NCBI GenBank assembly: GCA_963817905.1
Contig: CAWFPS010000003.1
Span: 558,001-622,000, forward strand
DNA length: 64,000 bases
Source of the DNA: VRUE01 sp963817905
Lineage (GTDB): Bacteria; Actinomycetota; Thermoleophilia; Solirubrobacterales; 70-9
Reading direction: 5' to 3'
Below are positions 31,115 to 38,927 of this stretch, in pieces; position 1 is the stretch's first letter; each line of letters starts with the position of its first letter. The position numbers and the translations under genes were made by a program. The notes beneath the pieces were generated by a model. It made no database searches and had not been told where the DNA came from. It saw nothing but the letters and a program-made list of their open reading frames with translations.

Positions 31115-32019
31115 TAATCGCCAGTGAGTGCCGCGAGATACGCGTCGTCCGCATCCGTCCACTCCACCGAGCCAACCGCATCAAGCCCTTGCGGTTCTCT
31201 TATGCCTTGGGCCGCCGCAAGGTCCTCATCGGGGATCGGCTCCCCTGAGAAAAGACCAGTCTGCACCCCTTGCTCGACCGCCTTGATCTCAGCAAGGGTC
31301 ATCGTTCCTCGACGCGCTGACTGAAGCGCACCTGATCCGCTCACCCATACAAACCGGTTGACCAAGGTCTCGACCTGGCGCTCCAACTCCTTCGGGAAAT
31401 TGCACACCCAATCCACACCATCGGAGGCACGGATCGCAAGCTTGTCTGGCTCGAAATCGACTTGATGAAGGCGACCTGAGATCGATGTGACAGCCGCCGC
31501 GGGCGGCGTTTTCCTGGCCGCCCGAATCCTCTCGATCCGCCCGGCATCAATAACCACGTGACGCGACTGCTGCTGCGAATTCGCCGGACAGGGAACATCT
31601 ACCGCCAGGGTGCCATCGTCCCCAGCAGTGCGCCGCGCTTTTTCCAGTGCGTCCGTCACAGACTCCGGCAGAACTGCCTCTTCTTCCACGCTGGCAAGAA
31701 GCGACCTCAGGTTCTCCAGTTGAACCGGCTCAGCGTCGACTAGCGTTTCGGTGTCCTCGTCGGGCGAAGCTATCTCGGGCTCGATGGTCGCGACTCCACT
31801 TCCTTGACGAAATGCGACGAGCCGGAAGGACGTAACCGCAGCGGCACGAGCCTCGGGGTGCCCGGACTTTCTCGTCGGCTCCCCTCGCTGGTCCCGGTCG
31901 AAATCGCGAAGGGCGGCCAGGAAGCTATCGATGAAGGTCTCGAAGTCGGACAGGGCGACGCCACGCTTTGCACGAGCGCCTTCCAGGCGGAGGGTTATCG
32001 CGTTTGCGGCCTCGTTCAT
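31114..32019 (-). CDS. Large partner protein of the PIN toxin (putative antitoxin)
   Basis: 301 residues from ATG 32019, which has AGGAG five bases upstream; a TTG at 32091 is possible but lacks this. It has no clear DNA-binding N-terminus. A central acidic helix-rich stretch is followed by a small beta-rich segment ('GRLHQVDFEPDKLAIRASDG', 'RFVWVSGSGAL') that I associate with proteins encoded next to PIN toxins. The direct one-base overlap with the toxin supports a toxin-antitoxin or regulated pair. Neutralisation of the toxin is inferred, not shown. Confidence 0.5.
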   Translation of the reverse strand: MNEAANAITLRLEGARAKRGVALSDFETFIDSFLAALRDFDRDQRGEPTRKSGHPEARAAAVTSFRLVAFRQGSGVATIEPEIASPDEDTETLVDAEPVQLENLRSLLASVEEEAVLPESVTDALEKARRTAGDDGTLAVDVPCPANSQQQSRHVVIDAGRIERIRAARKTPPAAAVTSISGRLHQVDFEPDKLAIRASDGVDWVCNFPKELERQVETLVNRFVWVSGSGALQSARRGTMTLAEIKAVEQGVQTGLFSGEPIPDEDLAAAQGIREPQGLDAVGSVEWTDADDAYLAALTGD

Positions 32020-32288
32020 CACCTCTCCTAGGGTAGTTCGTGCATCCGCGCCCTCTGTCGGAGGGGGCAGATGCAGGACTTCGCCCTCCAAGACGGGGCA
32101 GCTTAAGGGAATCGAGGGAGCATGCTGCCTTCAGCGCTTCGGTGGTCGCAGGCATGCGACTCGCCTGGATAGGCCGAACGAAATCTGCTCCTGACTCGGG
32201 ATCACAACGCCGTTCCGAGACTCCGTGACCAATCTCCGTGCAAATACTTCACGTGCTGCTGCACCGAATCGCGCAGTCTTCCTCCGCG

Positions 32289-33351
32289 CTAGCTGACGAG
32301 CCCAGGGACGTTCCGAACGCCATGAGGTAGATCCGGGCCTACCGAGAGGCTGTGGGTGTCAAAGCTCACGACCTCAAGGAGGCCCGGATGCAACACGCTA
32401 ACTCCCCGCTCACCCCGAAGGGCAGGCACCGCATGGTCCTGCTCGTCGAAGAGGAGGACTTCACGTTCGAGGCGGCCGCGGCCGCCTCGAACGTGGCGAA
32501 GTCGACGGCCCACACCTGGGTCTCGCGCTGGCGGGAGGCCGGCGAGGAGCAGCGGCGGGACCTGAGCTGCCTGCGCGACCGCTCCTCATGCCCGAAGAGC
32601 AGCCCCGCGCAGGTCCCCGAGGGGGAGGCGAAGAAGATCTGCGAACGGCGCGAGAAGACCGGCTGGAGCCCACGCCGCCTGGCCGACGAGCCCGACATCG
32701 CCCGCCCCCACTCGACCGTGCACCGCGTCCTGCGCCGCGGCGGCTGCTCGCGCCTCCCCCGGCCAAAGCCGCCGGCGGTGATCCGATACGAGTGGCCCTG
32801 CCCGGGGAATCTCCTGCACATGGACGTCAAGAAGCTCGGTCGCTTCGAGGAGCCCGGCCATGCGCTGACCGGCGACCGCCGCAGGCGCTCGCGGCGAGTC
32901 GGCTGGGAGTACGTGCACTCGATCGTCGACGACTGCTCGCGCCTGGCCTATTCGGAGATCCACGACGACGAGCAGGCCCCGACCGTCGCCGCCTTCACTC
33001 GCCGCGCCTTCGAGTTCTTCGAAGAGCACGGGATTGCGATCGAGCGATTGATGACCGACAACCACTTCAGCTACACGAAGAGCAAGGCATTGGCTGAGCT
33101 GCTGGACCGCCGCGCGGTCTCCCACCTAAGGATCAGGCCCTACACGCCGCGTACCAACGGGAAGGTGGAGCGCTTCCACCAGACGCTGATGCGGGAGTGG
33201 GCCTACGCGCTCGAATACGCCTCAAGCGACGCTCGCGGCGAGGCGCTGCCACACTGGATCAAGCACTACAACGAGCGGCGCTCCCACTCAGCGCTCGGCA
33301 ACCGGCCGCCTATGAAGCGCGTTCGGGACGTGTTGGGGTTCGACAGCTAGC
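32289..33351 (+). mobile_element. IS481-type insertion sequence
   Basis: Ends 32289-32321 and 33319-33351 are inverted repeats matching at 26 of 33 positions, beginning GCTAGCTG. The outer GCTAGC is a palindrome and may be the target duplication rather than the IS. One transposase gene fills it. It sits between the PIN-partner promoter region and the ATPase gene inside the integrative element. Confidence 0.8.
32388..33350 (+). CDS. IS481 family DDE transposase
   Basis: 320 residues; ATG 32388 chosen, with GTG 32352 as the alternative. An N-terminal helix-turn-helix ('ASNVAKSTAHTWVSRWREAG') precedes a retroviral-type integrase core with Asp in 'LLHMDVKKLG', Asp in 'RLMTDNHFSY' and Glu in 'NGKVERFHQT'. 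The stop TAG lies in the CTAG at the very end of the element, which may be target-derived. It appears intact. Confidence 0.88.
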   Translation: MQHANSPLTPKGRHRMVLLVEEEDFTFEAAAAASNVAKSTAHTWVSRWREAGEEQRRDLSCLRDRSSCPKSSPAQVPEGEAKKICERREKTGWSPRRLADEPDIARPHSTVHRVLRRGGCSRLPRPKPPAVIRYEWPCPGNLLHMDVKKLGRFEEPGHALTGDRRRRSRRVGWEYVHSIVDDCSRLAYSEIHDDEQAPTVAAFTRRAFEFFEEHGIAIERLMTDNHFSYTKSKALAELLDRRAVSHLRIRPYTPRTNGKVERFHQTLMREWAYALEYASSDARGEALPHWIKHYNERRSHSALGNRPPMKRVRDVLGFDS

Positions 33352-33371
33352 CCAGCCCGGCCGGTGAAAGT

Positions 33372-36155
33372 TCACTCGATCTCCAGCTGTCCGGTTGCCG
33401 GCTCCGGGCGGTCCTGCCCAGCGGGGATATCAACGACGGGCTCAGGATCTGGGTCGGGAACTGGCTTCAGTTTCGGGCTCGCGTCTTCCGCTTGCTCGTC
33501 CCGAGAGTGCGTCAGTGGGACCGCCTTCAATTCAGCAACTCGCTCCTTCTTTCGCTTCTCTGCCTCATCGGAGCGTTCCTTCTTTATCGCGCCAACCTTT
33601 TTCAGCAGTTCCTTGTAGACGTCAAGTCCCTCTTCAAGCTCGTCAGGGCTCGGGGGCGAGGCGCCGTCGGCAAGCGGTTGATCGTGAACCCAGGGTGAGT
33701 TCTCACTCATCCCGCGATCTACCAAGTCACAAATCTCCGCGCTCCAATTAATCGTGCGCAATTGCTTGGTATGGACATCGTCGCTTCGACGTGTGACGAC
33801 CCCGGCAAGTACAGAGTCCTCGACCGCGCGCTCGAATGCAGCACGCAATAGCTTGCAAAAATGACCCGCCTGGGGCGCGTAGTTCTCCTCATCTTGCTTC
33901 TCGTACTCCTTGCGCAACTTGAGCAACTTCTGGTCGAGGTCGCCAAGGCGATCTTTGGGGCTGAGGCCCTCCCAGGGCAGGCTGGGCTGCACATGGCCGA
34001 CGGTCTTGCCGAGTCGCTTGACGTGCTGGGCGAAGACCTCGGAGGCTGGGGTGGCGTGGCGTTGGAGCTCAAGGACAAGTGACAACTCGTGCGTGAAAAC
34101 AATCACCTGACGCTTTTCGCCGAGTTTGAGCAGGGTGCGACCGATGCGGCGGCGGCCCTCCTGATCGATCGAGCTGGTCGGATCATCGAAAACAACTGGG
34201 CTTGGGTCTGAGCGCACTTCCATCTCGGCCAGGAACATCGCTAGTGCTAGGCGGCGCTGCTCGCCGTGACTGAGAACAGAGGTCAACGGCACACCCTCGA
34301 CGGTCTTGAAAGCCAGCCCAGCAACCGGCTGACCCTTGACGATCCGAGTCTTTGGCACGACCTCGATGTCCCGGAACTCAAGTGCCTCTAGCTGTCGTTT
34401 CAGCGCCTCCTCGAGGCCTCCCTGAATGAGTTCCTGAGAGAGGGCTCCAATCTTGCGGCTAACACCGCTGGTCCCGGTCTGTGAGATCGCCTTGTCGAGA
34501 TGGTCAACCTTCTTTAGGGCGCCAATACGCGCGAGGAACTCCTCTATGCGCTCGCCGAGCAGTTGGCGGCTATCGAGCTCCGCTAGCTCGGCGCGGGCTT
34601 TCTCGTTCTCCTCGCCGCTCTCGATCTCGGCTTGACGCTTTGCCTCCTCCCTTCGCCCGTTAATCCACGGCTCCAGATCGGGCGGGGCGCCGAGCGCCTT
34701 AAAATCGTCGAACTCCGCCTTTCGCAGCTGTTCGAAACCAGCCTCAGCGAGGTCGAGCCATTTTGCAACCGGCACGCCAAGCTCGCCCTCGTCGTTACCA
34801 AGGAGCGCGATTGCCCCTTGACTCCGGTCGCGGATGACACCGACATCAGGCAGCTGGTCAATCGCCTGCTTGTTCTCCCGCTCAAGCTCCGCTAGACGTG
34901 CATTCACATTGTCGGTGACGAACGAGTCGAACGACTGCAAGCGCTCGCGAGCGTTCTCGCTTAGCTCTTGCATGCAAAGCGGACAATGAGCCGGGTCGTG
35001 GTCTGGCGGCAGGGCCTGGCCGAGATGCGCAGCGTACTCCCGCGCCGCATTCCAGAGCAGGCGCCAGGGCTGACTGCCGATCTCCCCAAGCGGCTGGGCC
35101 TCGAACTGTGTGGCGGCCAGATCCGCCGCTTCCCGTGCTTCGCGTAGCGACTTCTCGCGCTCTGCTGCCCGCTTGATCGCATCCACGTCGAGAAAATCGG
35201 CCGCAGCCCGTAGATCGCCACTCAGGCGAGTCGCCTCAGTGGCCTCTCGTTCGGCCGCAGCACGCAGCTGCGGGGCCTGCATCGCCTGGATCTCCCCCAT
35301 CCTCTTGCGCAAAGTGGATTGCTGCTGCTGCTCCGCCTCGCTTAGCTCTGCCAATGCACGGAGATCGACCTCCGATGTGTTGGCGTCGAGCCCAGATAGG
35401 AAGGTCGCGACGCGTGTTTCCTCGCCAAAGGGACGAAGGTCGATCTGCGGTACCTCGACGGCGTCGCGGCGTCGCTGCAGAACCCCTTTCGCTGCATTCA
35501 GGCCACTCGCCAGGCGGCTCAGGCTAGAGAGCGTAGTCGGCACGTAGTCGACTTCAGTCTCTTTAGTCAGGTACATCTCACCCGCACGGGAGTCGGCCAC
35601 ACAGATCCGAGAGAGCAATCGCGGGGGCTCGGCGTCAAGATCGAGGTCCTCGCTGTGCTCCTCGTCGCCAACCTTGACCACCAAGGTCGCCCGTGGCCTG
35701 CTCTGATCGGATGTGTAGACGTTAGTCAGCACCTCCTCTCGGTAGAGCGTGCGACCGGCCTTCTTAAGAACCCTGGAATAGCCAGTCTTGCCCGCCCCAT
35801 TTGCACCCCAGACAACGTTCACACCGCTGGGCTTGAAGGCCAGAGTCTGTCCGTCCTCGATCGCGTTGACATTGCGAAGCCCGGTGATCTGCTCGATCAC
35901 CAGTGGCTGACCAACGCGGCTGTCGTCGGGTAGGTCTTCGCGCTTGATTTCGCGTGGGCGCGCACCATCGGCGGCCTGCTCCCCAGCCACCATCGAGGCG
36001 ACCTCCTCGGCGTCGACCTCCGACAACTCCGGGGAGGCTGCCGCGCGGATGAAAAGCTCCTGTTTCCAGGGCTCGAACTCCTGCACCCACTCGAAGATTT
36101 CCTCTTGCACGCTCACAAAACACGCTCGCTTCCATGGCAGTTGTTCAGACGGCAC
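33372..36155 (-). CDS. SMC/Rad50-like AAA ATPase, probable defence effector (PrrC/RloC-type AAA_13 family)
   Basis: 927 residues from GTG 36155; an internal GTG at the 'VSVQEEIFEWVQ' stretch is an alternative start. Walker A 'WGANGAGKTGYSRVL' near residue 115, long coiled-coil arms around a Zn-hook-like 'CPLCMQEL', then ABC signature 'VLSHGEQRRLALAMF', Walker B 'VVFDDPTSSID' and the H-loop His in 'VIVFTHELS'. The ~200 C-terminal residues hold 'FERAVEDSVL' and 'VHTKQL', which recall the Arg-Glu-His pattern of anticodon nucleases in this family. ATP-driven sensing of phage damage followed by RNA cleavage is the family model. Toxicity or target here is not established. Confidence 0.8.
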   Translation of the reverse strand: MPSEQLPWKRACFVSVQEEIFEWVQEFEPWKQELFIRAAASPELSEVDAEEVASMVAGEQAADGARPREIKREDLPDDSRVGQPLVIEQITGLRNVNAIEDGQTLAFKPSGVNVVWGANGAGKTGYSRVLKKAGRTLYREEVLTNVYTSDQSRPRATLVVKVGDEEHSEDLDLDAEPPRLLSRICVADSRAGEMYLTKETEVDYVPTTLSSLSRLASGLNAAKGVLQRRRDAVEVPQIDLRPFGEETRVATFLSGLDANTSEVDLRALAELSEAEQQQQSTLRKRMGEIQAMQAPQLRAAAEREATEATRLSGDLRAAADFLDVDAIKRAAEREKSLREAREAADLAATQFEAQPLGEIGSQPWRLLWNAAREYAAHLGQALPPDHDPAHCPLCMQELSENARERLQSFDSFVTDNVNARLAELERENKQAIDQLPDVGVIRDRSQGAIALLGNDEGELGVPVAKWLDLAEAGFEQLRKAEFDDFKALGAPPDLEPWINGRREEAKRQAEIESGEENEKARAELAELDSRQLLGERIEEFLARIGALKKVDHLDKAISQTGTSGVSRKIGALSQELIQGGLEEALKRQLEALEFRDIEVVPKTRIVKGQPVAGLAFKTVEGVPLTSVLSHGEQRRLALAMFLAEMEVRSDPSPVVFDDPTSSIDQEGRRRIGRTLLKLGEKRQVIVFTHELSLVLELQRHATPASEVFAQHVKRLGKTVGHVQPSLPWEGLSPKDRLGDLDQKLLKLRKEYEKQDEENYAPQAGHFCKLLRAAFERAVEDSVLAGVVTRRSDDVHTKQLRTINWSAEICDLVDRGMSENSPWVHDQPLADGASPPSPDELEEGLDVYKELLKKVGAIKKERSDEAEKRKKERVAELKAVPLTHSRDEQAEDASPKLKPVPDPDPEPVVDIPAGQDRPEPATGQLEIE

Positions 36156-36438
36156 CGAAAGAAGCCCGAGGCGATCGCCGTCCGCGGCACGAGAGGAGCA
36201 CCCTGCCGCCTCGGTGGCAGGTCGAACTTAGAGAGCTAGAGAGGTATTTTCAAGGCACTGAACCCGCAATATCCAGGTACGGAGCTGCAAATCGCTCCAC
36301 AGATTCCGTCCCCAGGGGGATAGCGCTCACGGAGAACTTCGAAAAGGCGCCGCGTCAACCTTGACACTTGTTGTCTGTGATGTCCGAGAACGTAGTCCTA
36401 GGGACACGATCCGGACACATCGCTGGGACCATCGCTGA
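36156..36438. other. Upstream region of the ATPase gene, no gene seen
   Basis: No reading frame with convincing coding character. It is more AT-rich than the chromosome and must hold the promoter for the minus-strand ATPase gene. The second integrase arm-type site (36402-36423) is at its right end. Confidence 0.5.
36402..36423 (+). promoter_or_regulatory. Probable integrase arm-type site, right
   Basis: Matches 27831-27852 at 21 of 22 positions in the same orientation, with two GGACAC units. It lies 115 bp left of attR. Confidence 0.5.
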
Positions 36439-36538
36439 TCACTTCCGGTCGTCGCCCTCGTCGCCAAACAGGCTCATTTGCGGGGAACCCGTGCCCTCGG
36501 ATGACCCCGCGTGTCCTCCCGTGCCATGCTCGGAAGTC
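36439..36538 (-). other. Alternative C-terminal coding segment of the integrase (used only in the excised circle)
   Basis: In the frame that enters the attachment core as 'YNPISLPRISF', this strand reads on as 33 codons, starting MTSEHGTGG and ending QMSLFGDEGDDRK then TGA. In the integrated state it has no start of its own. In the circle it would fuse to integrase residues 1-402, giving a 435-residue protein. The QMSLF motif matches the consensus of beta-clamp-binding peptides. Confidence 0.65.
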
Positions 36539-36575
36539 ATGAAGGAGATCCTCGGCAAGCTGATGGGGTTGTAGG
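36539..36575 (+). other. Attachment site attR (37 bp)
   Basis: Identical to 27747-27783. Just to its right begins an IS30 relic, not an intact chromosomal gene. Confidence 0.9.
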
Positions 36576-36603
36576 ACCAGTCGGCTCGCCGGGCCGAATC
36601 GTT

Positions 36604-36894
36604 AACCCCAGGGCGAGGGCAGATAGCCGACGCCGTCTCGATCAGCGAGCGTCCGGCCGAGGCGGAGGACCGAGCCATACCCGGCCATTGGGAGGGAGAC
36701 CTGATCGCCGGCGGCGCCAACACCTACCTCGCCACCCTCGTCGAGCGCCACTCTCGCTTTGTGATGCTCGTCCTGTCGAGAGCAGGCATACCCGGGTGGT
36801 GACCCGCGCGCTCAGCGAGCACGTTGGCCGCCTACCCCGGCAGCAGCGCGCCTCGCTGACCTGGGATCGCGGGGTCGAGATGGCCGATCACTAG
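36604..36894 (+). pseudogene. IS30 family transposase relic, upstream part
   Basis: A reading in one frame gives 'SISERPAEAEDRAIPGHWEG', then 'DLIAGGANTYLATLVERHSR', the IS30 catalytic region; after a frameshift near 36785 another frame gives 'VTRALSEHVGRLPRQQRASL' and 'TWDRGVEMADH'. The N-terminal DNA-binding part is missing, and the downstream part is displaced by an inserted element, resuming at 38583. Clearly a dead copy. Confidence 0.8.
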
Positions 36895-38582
36895 CCCAGA
36901 TCGTGCGCCAAGCGCCAACGCTTGAGCAAGCCTGAGCGGCGCTTTTCCGCCTCCTGAGCGGGGAAAATGTGGTTGTCGAGACCCATTTCCCAACTCAGGA
37001 GGCTTCACCTTGAAGGTGAATCGAAACGGACGACTCGAAACGGTAGAGATCACCGCGGACGGCGAGGGATTCTGCTCGCAGGCCGGCTCATTGCTGCTCA
37101 GCAACCTGTGTGACAGGTTGGGGCTGACCGAGGCGCTTGGGGAGGCACTGGCCCCGACCCGCCAACGGCGATCCGCCCATGACGACGGGGAGATCCTGCG
37201 CAACCTGATCGTCACCCTGGCCCAGGGCGGCGAGCACCTCTCTGACCAGGCGGCGCTTCGCGATCAGCCCGCCCTCTTCGGCGACGTGGCCTCCGACGCC
37301 ACCGCCTTCCGGGCGCTGGAGCGGATCGGCCCGGCGGAGCTGGAGGGGATCAAAGCGGCGCGCAAGGCGGCGCGGGAGCGAGCCTTCGAGCTCGGCGCTG
37401 CCCCCGATCGACCTGTCCTCGACGTCGACGCCTCCCTGCTCGGCGCCCACTCCGAGAAGGAGGGCGCGGCCGGCAACTACAAGGGAGGCTTCGGCTTTCA
37501 CCCGATGCTCTGCTACCTGGAGGGCTCCGAAGCGGCGCTCGACGGCATCCTGCGCCCCGGCAACGCGGGCTCCAACACGGGCGCCGACCAGGTGGCGGCA
37601 ATCGAAGCGGGGCTCGAGCAGCTGCCGCCCTCCCTCGCGGAGAGGGAGATCCTGGTGCGCGGCGACTCCGCCGCCTGCGTGCACGAGGTCGTCGACTTCT
37701 GTCGCGAGGGCGACATCCGCTTCTCGGTCGGATACGACATCAGCGCCCCGGTGCGCGAGGCGATCGCCAAGGTCCCCGATTGCACCTGGGCAGGCGCGAT
37801 CTCCCAGGACGGGGTGCCGGTAGCCGAGCACCCGACCCGCCCGCGCAAGGCCTACGTCGCCGAGCTGACCGATCACCTCGACCTCTCGGCCTGGCCGGAG
37901 GGCTCGCGGCTAATCTGCCGCCGCGAGCGCGCCCACCCCGGCGCTCAGCTGTCTTTGGTCGACACCGACGGCTGGCGCCACACCTGCTTCCTCACCGACC
38001 AGGAAGGCGAAGACATCGCCGAGCTCGACCGTGACCACCGCGCCCACGCCCACGTCGAGCAGCGGATCGAGGACGCCAAAGCGCTGGGGCTGGCCAAGCT
38101 CCCCTTCCGCGGCTTCGCCATGAACGAGGCCTGGATGCAACTCGTCCTCGCCGCCCAGGACATCGTCGGCTTCGCCAAGGCGCTGACGCTCGAGGGCGAG
38201 CTCGCCAAGGCCAAGCCCCAGACGCTGCGCTACCGCCTCTTGCACCAGGCCGGCCGTCTCTCTCGCTCCGGCCGCCGCACCCGCCTGCGCCTCGCCCGCC
38301 ACTGGCCCTGGGCGGAAGATCTCGTCGCTGCCTGCCGAAGGCTCGACGCCTTGCCCCTGCCGGCGGGGTGAGCCCGCCGTTCACCGTCTCGAACACGGCC
38401 CGGCCGTGTCACTTACTGCTGCGCGGATCTCCTCAACATCACCTCGCTCGCCACCAAACCGGCCCAAGGCGGTTCCGCGGAACCCGTTGGCGGTCACACC
38501 ATGACGCTGACACCGTCTGTCACCATCGCCGGCCTCGCCCCAGGTCACCCCGGCGGGCCTATTGCAAGATCTGGGCTAGTGA
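36888..38582 (+). mobile_element. IS1380-type insertion inside the IS30 relic
   Basis: Perfect 15-bp inverted ends (36888-36902 and 38568-38582) starting TCACTAGCCCAG. The outer CTAG may be a 4-bp target duplication with the element proper starting CCCAGATC. It splits the IS30 transposase reading between 'EMADH' and 'VTVATDVKVYFC'. It holds one intact transposase gene. Confidence 0.8.
37010..38371 (+). CDS. IS1380 family transposase
   Basis: 453 residues from TTG 37010, with AGGAGG upstream. IS1380 pattern: 'LDVDASLLGAHSEKEGAAGN' (first catalytic Asp region, with the following 'YKGGFGFHPML'), 'LVRGDSAACVHEVVDF' (second Asp) and the C-terminal 'FRGFAMNEAWMQLVLAAQDI'. The frame is intact, so this copy could still move. 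Its presence next to attR shows that this junction has been an insertion hot-spot. Confidence 0.88.
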   Translation: MKVNRNGRLETVEITADGEGFCSQAGSLLLSNLCDRLGLTEALGEALAPTRQRRSAHDDGEILRNLIVTLAQGGEHLSDQAALRDQPALFGDVASDATAFRALERIGPAELEGIKAARKAARERAFELGAAPDRPVLDVDASLLGAHSEKEGAAGNYKGGFGFHPMLCYLEGSEAALDGILRPGNAGSNTGADQVAAIEAGLEQLPPSLAEREILVRGDSAACVHEVVDFCREGDIRFSVGYDISAPVREAIAKVPDCTWAGAISQDGVPVAEHPTRPRKAYVAELTDHLDLSAWPEGSRLICRRERAHPGAQLSLVDTDGWRHTCFLTDQEGEDIAELDRDHRAHAHVEQRIEDAKALGLAKLPFRGFAMNEAWMQLVLAAQDIVGFAKALTLEGELAKAKPQTLRYRLLHQAGRLSRSGRRTRLRLARHWPWAEDLVAACRRLDALPLPAG

Positions 38583-38817
38583 AGTCACCGTCGCCACCGA
38601 CGTCAAGGTCTACTTCTGCGATCCCCAGGGCCCCTGGCAGCGGGGCTCCAACGAGAACACCAACGGCCTGCTTCGCCAATACTTGCCCAAGGGGACCGAC
38701 CTCTCAAAGTTCACCCAGGAGGAGCTGGATGCGATCGCCACCAAGCTCAACACGCGACCGCGCGAGACCCTTGGCTTCAAGACCCCTGTCGCTACTCTGG
38801 AGCTTGCGTTGCGCTGA
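38583..38817 (+). pseudogene. IS30 family transposase relic, downstream part
   Basis: Reads 'VTVATDVKVYFCDPQGPWQR', then 'GSNENTNGLLRQYLPKGTDL' and 'NTRPRETLGFKTPVATLELA', the conserved end of IS30 transposases including the catalytic Glu (N-E-N-T-N). It continues 36604-36894 once the inserted element is removed. A GTTGGAC/GTCCAAC hairpin (38843-38861) lies just past the stop. Confidence 0.82.
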
Positions 38818-38927
38818 CGGGTTGAGATCGCCGTCTCTATACGTTGGACAGGAGGTCCAACTGAGCAATCTCTCTTAGATTGGAAGCCAACAACGGTCTC
38901 CGTCAAACCCGGTCCGGCTCACATCGG

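Larger units (their letters stand above)
27747..36575. mobile_element. Integrative element in the 3' end of an acyl-CoA dehydrogenase gene
   Basis: The element is bounded by 37-bp perfect direct repeats (27747-27783 and 36539-36575). It holds, left to right: integrase (-), excisionase-like gene (-), XRE regulator and partner (-), divergent XRE (+), PIN toxin and large partner (-), an IS481-type insertion, and an SMC-like ATPase (-). There are no replication, conjugation or phage structural genes, so it is probably a defence/toxin island that needs only its integrase, or is mobilised by a helper. Codon choice is visibly less GC-extreme than in neighbours. Confidence 0.85.

Noticed and set aside
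36488..36723. A minus-strand frame running across attR from the IS30 relic
   Set aside because: Its first half is antisense IS30; only the part left of attR has meaning, as the alternative integrase tail.
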